A DNA stretch of 64,000 bases from JBEKYD01 sp052148435 (GTDB taxonomy: Bacteria > Acidobacteriota > Terriglobia > Bryobacterales > Bryobacteraceae), in contig JBKQIF010000097.1 in NCBI GenBank assembly GCA_052148435.1, positions 37,071 to 101,070 on the forward strand, read 5' to 3'. The notes below the pieces were generated by a model that made no database searches, was not told where the DNA came from, and saw only the letters and a program-made list of their open reading frames with translations. A program made the position numbers and the translations under genes. Positions 7,978-16,596 of this stretch are shown here, piece after piece. Positions within the stretch are counted from its first letter, which is position 1; each line of letters begins with the position of its first letter.

Positions 7978-8291
7978 CGCGCGGAGAGATCTGGCTCGTC
8001 GTTCTGGATCCTACGGTCGGGAGTGAAATCAGGAAGACCCGCCCGTGTGTGGTGGTGTCCCCGGCCGAAATGCACGATCATCTGCGCACAGTACTCGTCG
8101 CGCCCATGACCACGGCGGGTCGCGAGGCGCCGTTTCGGATCGGCGTCACTCATGGTGGCCGGAAGGGTCTGATCCTGCTCGATCAGGTTCGCGCCGTGGA
8201 CAAGACCCGGCTGGCGAAGAGACTGGGAGTAGTCTCGGCAAAGACACTCACCGCCACGTTGAGGACGCTGCAAGAGGTATTCGAACAATGA
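7974..8291 (+). CDS. mazF: MazF/PemK-type endoribonuclease toxin
   Basis: A 105-residue toxin beginning VTRGEIWLVVLDPTVGSE, with KTRPCVVVSPAEM and the VAPMTT strand of the MazF/PemK fold. The family cleaves single-stranded RNA at short sequence motifs; specificity cannot be read here. GTG 7974 was chosen because it overlaps the mazE stop; a TTG one codon upstream is possible. It is full length and appears intact. Confidence 0.88.
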   Translation: MTRGEIWLVVLDPTVGSEIRKTRPCVVVSPAEMHDHLRTVLVAPMTTAGREAPFRIGVTHGGRKGLILLDQVRAVDKTRLAKRLGVVSAKTLTATLRTLQEVFEQ

Positions 8292-8308
8292 GATTCCTCC
8301 ACTGGGAT

Positions 8309-8336
8309 TGGCTCCCCAGATAGGATTCGAACCTGC
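8309..8336 (-). other. tRNA 3'-end fragment
   Basis: On the minus strand this reads GCAGGTTCGAATCC then a short stem and GGGGAGCCA, that is, a T-arm plus acceptor 3' strand ending in CCA. No matching 5' half, anticodon arm or acceptor partner was found upstream, so it is a fragment and not a tRNA gene. A related fragment is at 21952-21979. Such fragments are typical scars of integration at tRNA genes. Confidence 0.65.
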
Positions 8337-8478
8337 ACTTCCGCCGCGGCCCCGGCCAGGCTCAACGTGCACCCACGCTCGGACCTGCTCCCGTGGCTGG
8401 TCCCTTCAGCACCGCCCGTTTTGGTGCCGGCCGTCTGGTGCCGGCCTCCATGGTGAGATAGGCTAGAAGTCTCAGGGC

Positions 8479-10287
8479 ATGATGGTTGGCAGGACGATTT
8501 CGCATTACCAGATTCTCGAAAAACTAGGGGCGGGGGGCATGGGTGAGATTTACAAGGCCCAGGACACCCGGCTGAACCGGTTCGTGGCGATCAAAGCGCT
8601 CACCCGAAAGGACTCCGGCGATACGGATCGGCGACGGCGGTTTATCCAGGAGGCTCAGGCCGCTTCCAGCCTCAACCATCCAAACATCATCACCATCTAC
8701 GACATCGTCTCGGAGGGCGGCGACGAGTTCATGGTGATGGAGTACGTCAACGGCAAGACGCTCGGAGACCTGTTGCCGCCGGGCGGGCTCGGCGTCTCTG
8801 CCGCTCTCGCCGACGCGATTCAGATTGCCGATGCCCTCGAAGCCGCGCATGCCGCGGGGATCGTCCACCGCGATTTGAAACCGGCCAATATCATGGTGAC
8901 AGGAACGGGCCTGGTCAAGGTGCTGGATTTCGGGCTGGCCAAGCTGACCTTTGCGGGCCGTGCTGCTTCCGGGGCGGTTTCCGGCACGGACGAGACCCAG
9001 AGCGTGGTAGCGGCGTCGCTGACCACGCAGGGATCCATTCTTGGCACGGTGAGCTACATGTCGCCCGAGCAGGCCCAGTCCAAACGGGTGGATCGGCGCT
9101 CCGACATCTTTTCTTTCGGGCTGGTGCTGTACGAAATGGTGACGGGCTCGAAGGCGTTTGCGTCCGATTCGGCAATTTCGACGCTTTCGGCGATCCTGCG
9201 CGACGAAGCCCGGCCGATCGCCGAGATCGTATCGAATGTGCCGCCCGAACTGGAGCGCGTGGTTTATCGCGCCCTGCGCAAGGACCCCGACGAGCGCTGG
9301 CAATCGATGAAAGAGGTCCAGGCGGAGTTGATCTCCATCAAGCAGAAGCTGGACTCCGGGACGTTGACGGCCGCGGCGAGGCCGGTATCGCCGCCTGCCA
9401 GGAAGAAGCCCGCGGCTGGCTGGGCCGTGGCGGCACTGGCGGCGCTGGCTCTATGCGGGCTCGCCGGCGGCGGATGGTGGTGGATGACGCGTATCCGCTC
9501 GGCGGCGCCGACGGTCGTCCCGATTACACAGGCTCCCGCGGCAAGCCAGCCGGTGGCTGCCCCGCCGGTTCCTGCCATGCCGCCGGACGTCGTTCTGACC
9601 AACCGGGACGTGTTGGATCTGGCCGCGGCCAGGGTACCCGCCTCCGTCATCATCGGCCACATCCAGGCTCACCCGAATCAATTCGATTTATCCACCGCCG
9701 CCATCATCCGCCTCAGCGAAGCAGGTGTACCGGGACCGGTGATTGAGGCAATGCACCACGCGAGCGGCGCGGCGAAGCCCAGGCCGGAGGGGCCGGCGCC
9801 GGTAGCCGTAACGGCCGCTGCTCCCGCCCCAGCTTCAACCGTGCCCCCCGCGCCAGCGGAAAAAGGACGCGTCGTCCAGATCCTCGATGGAATTCCGTTC
9901 CCCATTTCGCTCGTGGAGGATGTTCCGGCCGACCCGAAGCCCGGCCAGCCGCTGCGCTTCAAAGCTGCCAAAGATGTGCTGATGGGCGATTCCGTGGTCA
10001 TCGCGAGCGGCGCGGCCGTCACCGGCGCGATTGTGGATGCGGGGAAGAAGAGGTTGATCGGGCGATCCAAACCGACGTTTCGTCTCGCGGATGCCGTGGC
10101 GGTTGACGGGTCGCACCTGAAGGTAAGAAGCGCGCCGGCCCGGCGAGGCGACACCCCGCCGGATCGACCAATGGAGCCGATCGGCGCCGGGAAATCGAAG
10201 GACGTTCTTGCCGCCGCCGGCAGCGGCTTCCTGGCCTATTTCGACGGCGCCCAGACCGTAACCGTGCACGCCGCGCCGGCGCGGTAG
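8479..10287 (+). CDS. Membrane-anchored Ser/Thr protein kinase with extracytoplasmic tail
   Basis: A 602-residue Hanks-type kinase. The glycine loop GAGGMG is at 17-22, the ATP lysine at 39 (VAIKAL), HRDLKPAN at 130-137 and DFG at 150-152, so the kinase is predicted active. A single membrane helix (GWAVAALAALALCGLAGG) lies near 313-333 after an Ala/Pro linker. Outside are a Pro/Ala-rich stretch, a helical segment (VLTNRDVLDLAAARVPASVI) and a C-terminal beta-rich domain I do not recognise. No PASTA repeats are present. It ends 16 bases from a convergent gene; the two stop codons lie in short complementary arms (10281-10287 and 10304-10310). Confidence 0.9.
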   Translation: MMVGRTISHYQILEKLGAGGMGEIYKAQDTRLNRFVAIKALTRKDSGDTDRRRRFIQEAQAASSLNHPNIITIYDIVSEGGDEFMVMEYVNGKTLGDLLPPGGLGVSAALADAIQIADALEAAHAAGIVHRDLKPANIMVTGTGLVKVLDFGLAKLTFAGRAASGAVSGTDETQSVVAASLTTQGSILGTVSYMSPEQAQSKRVDRRSDIFSFGLVLYEMVTGSKAFASDSAISTLSAILRDEARPIAEIVSNVPPELERVVYRALRKDPDERWQSMKEVQAELISIKQKLDSGTLTAAARPVSPPARKKPAAGWAVAALAALALCGLAGGGWWWMTRIRSAAPTVVPITQAPAASQPVAAPPVPAMPPDVVLTNRDVLDLAAARVPASVIIGHIQAHPNQFDLSTAAIIRLSEAGVPGPVIEAMHHASGAAKPRPEGPAPVAVTAAAPAPASTVPPAPAEKGRVVQILDGIPFPISLVEDVPADPKPGQPLRFKAAKDVLMGDSVVIASGAAVTGAIVDAGKKRLIGRSKPTFRLADAVAVDGSHLKVRSAPARRGDTPPDRPMEPIGAGKSKDVLAAAGSGFLAYFDGAQTVTVHAAPAR

Positions 10288-10303
10288 GTCTTGACAAGCG
10301 GCG

Positions 10304-11329
10304 CTACCGCTCGAGATCGCCGTTTTCGACGACCCCTGGCTCGTCGAGGAGTTGGATGGACGTCGCCGGACCAAGGTCGGGATCCTTCCACGACGAGAGA
10401 GCCCAGACAACTTTCTTGTCGCGCGTCACCTCGAAGATCTGCACCGTGCCGGCCCACTCTTCCGTCTTGTTGTTTCCCGCGCACCAATTGGAGACGACCG
10501 TATTGCCGTTGGCCAGCCGAATCGCGGTCTGCGTATTAAAGAGGTTGATATTGGGAACGTCGGCCTGGGTAAGTTCCCAGACCATCTCTCCCTTCGCATT
10601 GACCTCGCGCACGTAGCGTTGCGCATCTCCGGAGATGAGTGTGTTGCCGTTCTTCAAGCGGAGCGCTTGCCAGGCGGACTTGGCCGCCACGCTCCACACC
10701 ACCTTGCCATCCATGTCGTATTCCACGACCTTTCCCTCGCTCATGTGCGGGACCAGGATCGTCCCCGCCCTGGTCATTCGAATGTGCCGAAACTGACCGT
10801 GCGTTCCGGTGATTGTCGTGGGTATCGGTATTTCTTTCTCGGTCTTGCCGGTCGCGGTGTTAATGATCATCGCCTTGGCCGGATTCCCGTTCCGCATGAT
10901 CAGCACGCGGTCCTTCCCGGCATACTGTATCGAATGCACCTCGGTTCCGGGAGGCGCCTCGTAGTTCCAGACCAGTTCCTTCCGCGGGTTGACTTCTCCC
11001 GCGCCGGACATCCGCGAGAAGATGATGTTCCCATTGGAAAGCAGGGTGGCGTCGTCGAACTCCTGAATGCGATTGGTCTCGGTTCTTAATGGAATGGAGT
11101 ATTGCCAGACCACCTTGCCGCCCCGCACGATGAATATGGACTGTTGCAGAGGCTTGCGGGTGTCCCATTCCCCGGCATACAGGAACGGGTGCTGCGCGGG
11201 CCCGTTACCGGGCAGAGCGGATGGCGCTTCGGCGGCGGCTTGCGCGGGCGTGCCTTCCGAGGAGGCAACTACCGCCGACGTGGCGCCGGCTGCCAGCAGA
11301 GCCAGAGCCAGGCCGGTATGCTTCATCAT
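10304..11329 (-). CDS. Secreted beta-propeller protein, arylsulfotransferase/PQQ-like
   Basis: A 341-residue protein with an N-terminal signal peptide (MMKHTGLALALLAAGATSAV). Repeated blades contain LLSNGNIIFSRM, LKNGNTLISGDAQ and LANGNTVVSNWCAG, the NGN-type blade motif seen in arylsulfotransferase-like and PQQ-like propellers. The catalytic histidines of arylsulfotransferases cannot be assigned, so a function is not claimed. ATG 11329 is preceded by AAGGAAGAG; a longer in-frame start at 11356 would precede that site. The gene lies 111 bases after the aldo/keto reductase on the same strand and may share its transcript. Confidence 0.75.
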   Translation of the reverse strand: MMKHTGLALALLAAGATSAVVASSEGTPAQAAAEAPSALPGNGPAQHPFLYAGEWDTRKPLQQSIFIVRGGKVVWQYSIPLRTETNRIQEFDDATLLSNGNIIFSRMSGAGEVNPRKELVWNYEAPPGTEVHSIQYAGKDRVLIMRNGNPAKAMIINTATGKTEKEIPIPTTITGTHGQFRHIRMTRAGTILVPHMSEGKVVEYDMDGKVVWSVAAKSAWQALRLKNGNTLISGDAQRYVREVNAKGEMVWELTQADVPNINLFNTQTAIRLANGNTVVSNWCAGNNKTEEWAGTVQIFEVTRDKKVVWALSSWKDPDLGPATSIQLLDEPGVVENGDLER

Positions 11330-11440
11330 GTCGATTCTCTTCCTTTTATTCCGCAACGTGTCGGGATACCGTTGGCTGACGGGCGCGGCTCCGATCGGAG
11401 CGGTGGCTTCGAAATACGAAATCGCGTTGGTGAACGGTTC

Positions 11441-12628
11441 CTAGGCGAACAGGGCCTGCGCGCGCATCAGGCGCTCCGCGACGTGGACGCCGTTGGGGCA
11501 TCGCACCTGGCAGGACGCGCAATCGCGGCAGCGCACGGCGCGCGCCTCTTCCGGCAGCGCCAGGAAGTGCTCCCGGCCAAGAGCGAACTGCCCGTAGAAA
11601 TCCGCGTAGGACAGATAACGGATGGTCTCCGGAACCGGCACGCCTTTGGGGCACTGGCCGCTGCACTGATCGCACATGCGGCAGTATAACGGGCGAATGT
11701 CCTCGTCGATCCGGGCCAGCAATTTCTCGTCCGCCGCGGTGAACGGCTCCGACATGGCCCGGAAATTCATCTCCAGTTGGTCGATATCGGTCATGCTGGG
11801 AATCGTGGTGGCAAAGCGCTGGTCGCGCAGGACCCATTTCAGCGCCGCCAGCGGCCCACCCGGTTTCGTCACGCGGTCCATGCGGTCGGCCCGGAACCCG
11901 GGCACGTCCTGGAACCCGCCCACGCGGCTGGCGGGCGCCATCACCTTCATTGCCACCAGACCGATGCCGGCGTCGGCCAGCCTCTTGTAGGCGGGGTCGT
12001 TCCCCGCGCCCACGGTGAAGTTATAGGTGCTCAGCAGGACCTCGAACTTCCCCACCGCCAGGACGCGGTCCACAATGGCGAGGGGCTTGTGGGTGCTGAT
12101 GCCGATGTGGCGGATCTTCCCCTGTTTCCTGGCGTTCTCCCAGACCGTGACCAGTTCGTCGGGAATATCCGCGACGGTATCCCTGGAGTGCATGTACCAG
12201 ATGTCCAGGTGGTCCGTGCCCAGCTCTTTAAGGCTGGTGTCGAGCTGCGCCACCGCTTCCGAGGCGGTCTTCGCCTCGGATTTGCTCGAGAGCACGATCT
12301 TGTCGCGCGACCCCTTCAGGGCGGCTCCCACCATGCGCTCGTTGTTGCCCGACTGGTACCCGCGCGCGGTGTCGAAATAGGTAATGCCCATGTCGACCGC
12401 CCGGGAAATCACGCTGGAATCGGACGTAATCATGCACCCGTAACCGACCGTCGAGACCTTGAGCCCGGTCTTGCCCAGCGTCCGGTAGCGGGCCGCCGCG
12501 GCTCCCGGCGATGCGGGTTTGGACGCTTGTGCGGGATGCGCCTGGGACGCCGGAGCGTCGGCCATGGCGGCAACCGGAAGGCTCAGCCCGGCCACAAGGA
12601 AGTTTCTACGCGAGGAATCAGTCGTCAT
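11441..12628 (-). CDS. Tat-exported aldo/keto reductase with C-terminal 4Fe-4S domain
   Basis: A 395-residue protein starting with a twin-arginine signal (SSRRNFLVAGLSLPVAA), followed by an aldo/keto reductase barrel (YRTLGKTGLKVSTVGYG, FDTARGYQSGNNE, IRHIGISTHK). The C-terminus has two cysteine clusters, CRMCDQCSGQCPKG and CRDCASCQVRCPNG, matching a ferredoxin-like 4Fe-4S pair. This architecture suggests an electron-transferring oxidoreductase acting outside the cytoplasm with cofactor-loaded export. Substrate unknown. ATG 12628 has only a weak ribosome site, but the Tat motif begins directly after it. Confidence 0.88.
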   Translation of the reverse strand: MTTDSSRRNFLVAGLSLPVAAMADAPASQAHPAQASKPASPGAAAARYRTLGKTGLKVSTVGYGCMITSDSSVISRAVDMGITYFDTARGYQSGNNERMVGAALKGSRDKIVLSSKSEAKTASEAVAQLDTSLKELGTDHLDIWYMHSRDTVADIPDELVTVWENARKQGKIRHIGISTHKPLAIVDRVLAVGKFEVLLSTYNFTVGAGNDPAYKRLADAGIGLVAMKVMAPASRVGGFQDVPGFRADRMDRVTKPGGPLAALKWVLRDQRFATTIPSMTDIDQLEMNFRAMSEPFTAADEKLLARIDEDIRPLYCRMCDQCSGQCPKGVPVPETIRYLSYADFYGQFALGREHFLALPEEARAVRCRDCASCQVRCPNGVHVAERLMRAQALFA

Positions 12629-12792
12629 GGTTGTTCTCGGAAGCCGGGGATTTATTATTTCGGATATCCGGCTCTTATTCAGTCTACACCCAGGCGCTGT
12701 CCTACGGGGGTCGTCCAGCGGACGATTTCCCCACAGGCGCTGTCTCCTGCGCGTAGCACTGCTTTGTCTGCGGTGCGTGTAAACTGGAAGCG

Positions 12793-13029
12793 TTGCCCAC
12801 CGTTCTTCACGCGGGCCCATATCGATTCTTCTTCTACTCGGCGGATCGGGAAGAACCTCCACATGTGCACGTGGAGCGGGAGGACGCGAGCGCGAAGTTC
12901 TGGCTGGAGCCGGTTCGCTTGGAAAGGAGCCGCGGTTTTGGCCGGGTGGAAATCGGGCGCGTGGAAAGGCTGGTCGCGGAAAGAGCCGCTGCCTTATTGG
13001 AGTCGTGGCATGAGTACTTCGGGAGCTGA
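12793..13029 (+). CDS. DUF4160 protein (TA-like module, upstream member)
   Basis: A 78-residue protein opening MPTVLHAGPYRFFFYSADRE with EPPHVHVERE, the recognisable DUF4160 pattern. The start is TTG at 12793. A -10-like TGTAAACT at 12778-12785 places the predicted transcript start at or next to this codon, so the message may be leaderless. The gene overlaps the DUF2442 gene by 20 bases. The pair is widely annotated as TA-like, with no firm assignment of which member is toxic. Confidence 0.8.
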   Translation: MPTVLHAGPYRFFFYSADREEPPHVHVEREDASAKFWLEPVRLERSRGFGRVEIGRVERLVAERAAALLESWHEYFGS

Positions 13030-13315
13030 GCTTCGCGAGACATTTGCAAAAGCCGTACGGATCAGCGACGACTCGCTTGGCGCGGACCTTGCCGATGGCA
13101 GGACGATTACGGTGCCACTCGCCTGGTTCCCGCGTTTGGCGCACGCCTCGCCAGCCGAGCGCGACAATTGGCGGCTGATTGCCGGCGGTGAGGGAATTCA
13201 TTGGCCGGATCTCGATGAGGATATCAGCGTAGAGAGTCTCCTAGCCGGCCGCAGATCGGGCGAGACGCAGGAGTCTCTTCGGCGCTGGCTGCAACGGCGG
13301 GAATCGGCCGGCTAG
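13010..13315 (+). CDS. DUF2442 protein (TA-like module, downstream member)
   Basis: A 101-residue protein whose core GADLADGRTITVPLAWFPRL and GEGIHWPDLDEDISVESLLAG are diagnostic of DUF2442. The ATG at 13010 lies inside the DUF4160 frame. The C-terminal extension (SGETQESLRRWLQRRESAG) is charged and helical. A partner role in a DUF4160-DUF2442 module is inferred from the constant gene pairing. Confidence 0.82.
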   Translation: MSTSGAELRETFAKAVRISDDSLGADLADGRTITVPLAWFPRLAHASPAERDNWRLIAGGEGIHWPDLDEDISVESLLAGRRSGETQESLRRWLQRRESAG

Positions 13316-13363
13316 GCGGCGTCCTAAGCTCTGGCGTACTCTGAAATAAGGAGGGATTGTACG

Positions 13364-13627
13364 ATGGCTGCTCTTGATTGGTCACAATGCCCCGCCGTCG
13401 AAAGCGTGCCGGATCGACGCAGTGGTGCGTGGGTGTTTCGCGATACGCGGATGCCGGTCTCGACGGTCTTTGAGAACCTCGAAGTGGGTACGAGCATCGA
13501 GGAAATCGTCGAGCAGTACGATGTCACGCGGGAGCAGATTCAGGCGGTCCTGGAGTTTGCCGCCCGCAGCCTCGACGCGCCGCCGGTTCCTGCCGGTGCG
13601 GGTACGCGCGATGCGCATCCTGTTTGA
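13364..13627 (+). CDS. DUF433 antitoxin (VapB45-like)
   Basis: An 87-residue protein with LDWSQCPAVESVPDRRSGAW and VFRDTRMPVSTVFENL, followed by a helix-turn-helix-like region (SIEEIVEQYDVTREQIQAVL). ATG 13364 follows a strong AAGGAGGG ribosome site. It lies 48 bases after the DUF2442 gene, so two TA modules are in tandem. The toxin gene starts inside its last 17 bases. Confidence 0.87.
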   Translation: MAALDWSQCPAVESVPDRRSGAWVFRDTRMPVSTVFENLEVGTSIEEIVEQYDVTREQIQAVLEFAARSLDAPPVPAGAGTRDAHPV

Positions 13628-13937
13628 TCAGGGTGTGCCAAGAGGTCTTGCCGCATCGCTGCGAGGTCACGCGGTCACCGAGGCAAGAACACTCAACTGG
13701 GAAAGGATCTCAAATGGAGAACTGCTCACGCTCGCCGAAGGCATGGGCTTCGATCTCCTGCTGACTACCGACAAGAACGTGCGCTACCAGCAGAAACTCG
13801 CCGGCCGGAAAATCTCTGTTGTCGTTCTTGGAAACTCACCGTGGTGGCTCGTGCGGCAGCATCTCGACGCGATTGCCGCCGCTGTGAACGCCGCGGCGCC
13901 CGGGAGCTACACGGAAGTCGAGATTCCATTCAAATAA
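13611..13937 (+). CDS. DUF5615 PIN-like toxin
   Basis: A 108-residue PIN-like domain protein beginning MRILFDQGVPRGLAASLRGH. The acidic residues expected in a PIN-type metal site are visible as the N-terminal FDQ Asp, the GMGFDLLLTTDKN segment and a C-terminal hydrophobic helix. The family acts as ribonuclease toxins next to DUF433 antitoxins. The full length here serves as the reference for the truncated copy at 5340-5462. Confidence 0.85.
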   Translation: MRILFDQGVPRGLAASLRGHAVTEARTLNWERISNGELLTLAEGMGFDLLLTTDKNVRYQQKLAGRKISVVVLGNSPWWLVRQHLDAIAAAVNAAAPGSYTEVEIPFK

Positions 13938-14306
13938 AACACGCATGCGAAAGCCGGAGATGCTCGGTCTGACACCGATTTCCCCCCCGACCCACACGCG
14001 AGCACACATAGACACCTGGGACGGGGACGGAGCGCTCTGCCTACTTCGCTAATTTCTGCGCCCGAGAAGATTGCTAAGCCGCTGAAAACAAAAGAGAGCG
14101 GATCTGTCACGCTTTGAGCTGACTGTGTATGTGATTGATAATAAACTAGTTAACAATCACCAAGGGCTCGCGTCAGGCTGTCCCCTTCAGCCCCCCTTCA
14201 GCCCCTTCAGCCCCTATTCCTCCTTCAGCCCCTATTGCCAACTTCACGGATCGTTGCGCGTCACTCCAGCAACGCAGCCCGTGACACTACCCCGAATCCG
14301 GAACAC
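13938..14306. other. Intergenic stretch before argF with a tandem-repeat element
   Basis: No gene was recognised. It contains an AT-rich segment (GATAATAAACTAGTTAACAA near 14137-14156) followed at once by the dispersed repeat and its CCCCTTCAG tandem units (14160-14238). The region separates the TA island from the arginine operon. Confidence 0.6.
14160..14238 (+). repeat. Dispersed 24-base repeat copy 2 with tandem CCCCTTCAG units
   Basis: The core at 14160-14183 (CCAAGGGCTCGCGTCAGG then CTGTCC) is one base different from the copy at 4587. It continues into about six imperfect 9-11-base units of CCCCTTCAG/CCCCTATTC type. The same layout, in reverse orientation and with CCCCTTCGGCC units, is at 40121-40173. 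Confidence 0.85.
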
Positions 14307-14360
14307 TTGACTCCCCCTCCCAAATGTGTGATTATTCATTAGAGTGAATAAACATTCACC
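14307..14360 (+). promoter_or_regulatory. argF promoter with two ArgR (ARG) boxes
   Basis: TTGACT at 14307-14312 and GATTAT at 14330-14335 are 17 bases apart. Box 2 at 14343-14360 contains TGAATAAACATTCA, a perfect ARG-box core. Box 1 at 14323-14340 (AATGTGTGATTATTCATT) keeps a perfect right half and lies two bases upstream, so the pair has the usual double-box layout. Box 1 covers the -10 and box 2 the start point, so ArgR with arginine should block polymerase. argR is the last gene of the same operon. Confidence 0.85.
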
Positions 14361-14373
14361 GAAGGTACGCCCC

Positions 14374-15318
14374 ATGGCTGCGGTTGCGTCTTCCAGCCCG
14401 ATTCTGAAATGCGCCGCGCCGGACCTGTTGCGGGATCTGGACCTTAGCGATGGCGAGCTCACCTATTTGCTCGACCTGGCCGACGACGTGAAGCGCGCGC
14501 CGCAGGATTACAGCCAGGCGCTGGCCGGCAGATCGGTGGCGCTGCTGTTTGAAAAGCCGTCGTTGCGGACGCGCCTGACTTTCGAAATCGCCATCCTGCA
14601 ACTGGGCGGCGGAAGCGTATTCATCGAGGGGCCGATCGGGGTGCGGGAGCCGCTCAAGGACGTGGCGCGGAACTTGGACCGCTGGGTCAACGGGATTGTG
14701 GCGCGGGTGTTCGCGCAAGCCACGGTGGAAGGGCTGGCCGAATGGTCTTCGGTACCGGTGATTAACGCCTTGAGCGACGCCTACCACCCCTGCCAGGCGC
14801 TGGCCGACGTCGAGACGGTGCGGGAGCATTTTGGCGACCTGAAGGGTTTGAAGCTGGCATTCGTGGGCGACGGCAACAACGTGGCGCATTCGCTGATGCT
14901 GACCTGTCCGCGGCTGGGGATGGATTTCGCCCTGGCGTGCCCGCAAGGTTATACCGCCAATCCGGACGTGGTGATGCAGGCCCAGGGATTGGCCGCGGCT
15001 TCGGGCACCGCGCTGACGTTCACGCATGAGCCGGCCGAGGCGGTAACCGGCGCGCACGTCATCTATACCGACGTTTGGGCCAGTATGGGGCAGGAACAGG
15101 AAGCCGTGGAGCGGCGCGAGGCATTTCACGAATACCAGGTCAACGACGGGCTGTTCGCGCTGGCGCGGCCGGATGCGGTATTCATGCACTGCCTGCCGGC
15201 CAAGCGCGGCGAAGAGGTGACGGATTCGGTGATGGAAGCGGCGCGCTCGGTGGTCTTCGATCAGGCGGAGAACCGGCTGCACGCGCAGAAAGCGCTGCTG
15301 CTGATGCTGCTCGGTTGA
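14374..15318 (+). CDS. argF: Ornithine carbamoyltransferase
   Basis: A 314-residue enzyme that forms citrulline from ornithine and carbamoyl phosphate. The carbamoyl-phosphate loop is SLRTRLTFE near residue 62, HPCQALAD is near 139, the ornithine-type SMG loop is DVWASMGQE and the catalytic HCLPAKRGEEV is near 271. The SMG loop favours ornithine over acetylornithine. ATG 14374 is chosen because the upstream in-frame GTG at 14344 lies inside an ARG box; GAAGG precedes the ATG. First gene of argF-argG-argH-argR. Confidence 0.95.
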   Translation: MAAVASSSPILKCAAPDLLRDLDLSDGELTYLLDLADDVKRAPQDYSQALAGRSVALLFEKPSLRTRLTFEIAILQLGGGSVFIEGPIGVREPLKDVARNLDRWVNGIVARVFAQATVEGLAEWSSVPVINALSDAYHPCQALADVETVREHFGDLKGLKLAFVGDGNNVAHSLMLTCPRLGMDFALACPQGYTANPDVVMQAQGLAAASGTALTFTHEPAEAVTGAHVIYTDVWASMGQEQEAVERREAFHEYQVNDGLFALARPDAVFMHCLPAKRGEEVTDSVMEAARSVVFDQAENRLHAQKALLLMLLG

Positions 15319-15387
15319 GAGAGCGCCGAGCGGGCCGGTTGTTGTCGTCGGTCTGAAACCAGGCGCTCTGATACGCTGGAGATTCTT

Positions 15388-16596
15388 ATGAGCAAACCAA
15401 AGAAAGTGGCGCTTGCCTACTCGGGCGGGCTGGATACTTCTGTCATCATTCCATGGCTGAAGGAAAACTACGGCTGTGAAGTCGTCGCGGTATGCGGCGA
15501 CATCGGCCAGGGAAGCGACGAGCTCACTGGCCTCGAAGCCAAGGCGCTCGCTACCGGCGCGGCCGAAGTCCACGTCGAAGATATGCGCGAGGAGTTCGTC
15601 TCCCAATACCTGTGGAAGCTGGTGCGGTCCGGCGGGGTGTACGAGCACAAATATTTGCTGGGCACTTCCATTGCGCGGCCGTTGCTGGCAAAAAAACAGG
15701 TGGAAGTGGCGCTGGCCACGGGTTGCGATGCCTTGGCGCACGGCTGCACCGGCAAGGGCAAAGACCAGGTGCGATTCGAGCTTACCTACAAGGCGCTGGC
15801 GCCGGAGTTGGCCGTAATCGCTCCCTGGCGCGAATGGAACATTGTGTCCCGCGAAGACGCCATCGAATACGCGCGCGTTCACCACGTGCCCATTGCCCAA
15901 TCCACCACCAAGATCTATAGCCGCGACCGCAACATCTGGCACATCTCGCACGAAGGCGGCGAGCTGGAAAATCCGGCCAACCCTGCGCCGGAAGGCATCT
16001 GGATGCTGACCAAGAGTCCCGCCCAGGCTCCGGACAAGCCGGGCGAGGTTGCCATCGCGTTCGAGAAAGGCGTGCCGGTCGCGGTGGATGGAAAGAGCAT
16101 GAAGGCTTTCGAGCTGCTGGAAGCCTTGAATGCCATCGGCAGCGAGCATGCTATCGGGCGCATCGACCTGGTGGAGAACCGCTTCGTCGGCATGAAGTCC
16201 CGCGGCTGCTACGAGACGCCGGGCGGCACGCTCATCTACTTCGCGCTGCGCGAGCTGGAAGCGCTCACGCTCGATAAGAACACGCTCCACTACAAGCAGC
16301 AGCGGGCTCTCGAGTACGCCGAGCTGGTTTACAACGGCTTGTGGTTCACGCCGCTCCGGGAAGCCCTGGACGCATTTTTCGAAAACGTGAGCGCCACCGC
16401 TACCGGCGAGATCAAGCTGCGTTTGTATAAAGGCAACATCGAGCCGGTCAGCCGCAAATCGCCGTACTCGCTTTACTCGCTCGATATCGCCAGCTTCACC
16501 ATGGGCGCCAGCTACGACCAGAAAGACGCGCTCGGCTTCATCAACCTGGTCGGCCTGCCCATCAAGGTCCGGGCGCTGGCCGCCAAGTCCAAATGA
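15388..16596 (+). CDS. argG: Argininosuccinate synthase
   Basis: A 402-residue ATP-dependent ligase joining citrulline and aspartate. The PP-loop AYSGGLDTSVI is at residues 9-19, GCTGKGKDQVRFE follows near 117, and the family's C-terminal tetramerisation region is present. It begins 69 bases after argF, with GGAG upstream of ATG 15388. Its TGA overlaps the argH ATG by four bases. Confidence 0.97.
   Translation: MSKPKKVALAYSGGLDTSVIIPWLKENYGCEVVAVCGDIGQGSDELTGLEAKALATGAAEVHVEDMREEFVSQYLWKLVRSGGVYEHKYLLGTSIARPLLAKKQVEVALATGCDALAHGCTGKGKDQVRFELTYKALAPELAVIAPWREWNIVSREDAIEYARVHHVPIAQSTTKIYSRDRNIWHISHEGGELENPANPAPEGIWMLTKSPAQAPDKPGEVAIAFEKGVPVAVDGKSMKAFELLEALNAIGSEHAIGRIDLVENRFVGMKSRGCYETPGGTLIYFALRELEALTLDKNTLHYKQQRALEYAELVYNGLWFTPLREALDAFFENVSATATGEIKLRLYKGNIEPVSRKSPYSLYSLDIASFTMGASYDQKDALGFINLVGLPIKVRALAAKSK

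Noticed and set aside
6297..8372. Very long open frame on the minus strand opposite pgk and mazEF (691 codons)
   Set aside because: It is the mirror of GC-rich coding sequence; composition is His/Gly/Arg-rich with no domain, and it would cover well-identified genes and a promoter.
8309..8400. Complete tRNA gene
   Set aside because: Only T-arm and 3' acceptor features are present; no D-arm, anticodon arm or pairing 5' acceptor was found upstream on the minus strand.
10281..10310. Bidirectional terminator between the kinase and the propeller gene
   Set aside because: The stem is only seven bases with a 16-base loop and no T-run on either strand; complementarity of the two stop regions may be chance.
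14160..14238. CRISPR array
   Set aside because: The units are 9-11 bases, contiguous and without spacers; no cas genes occur in the window.
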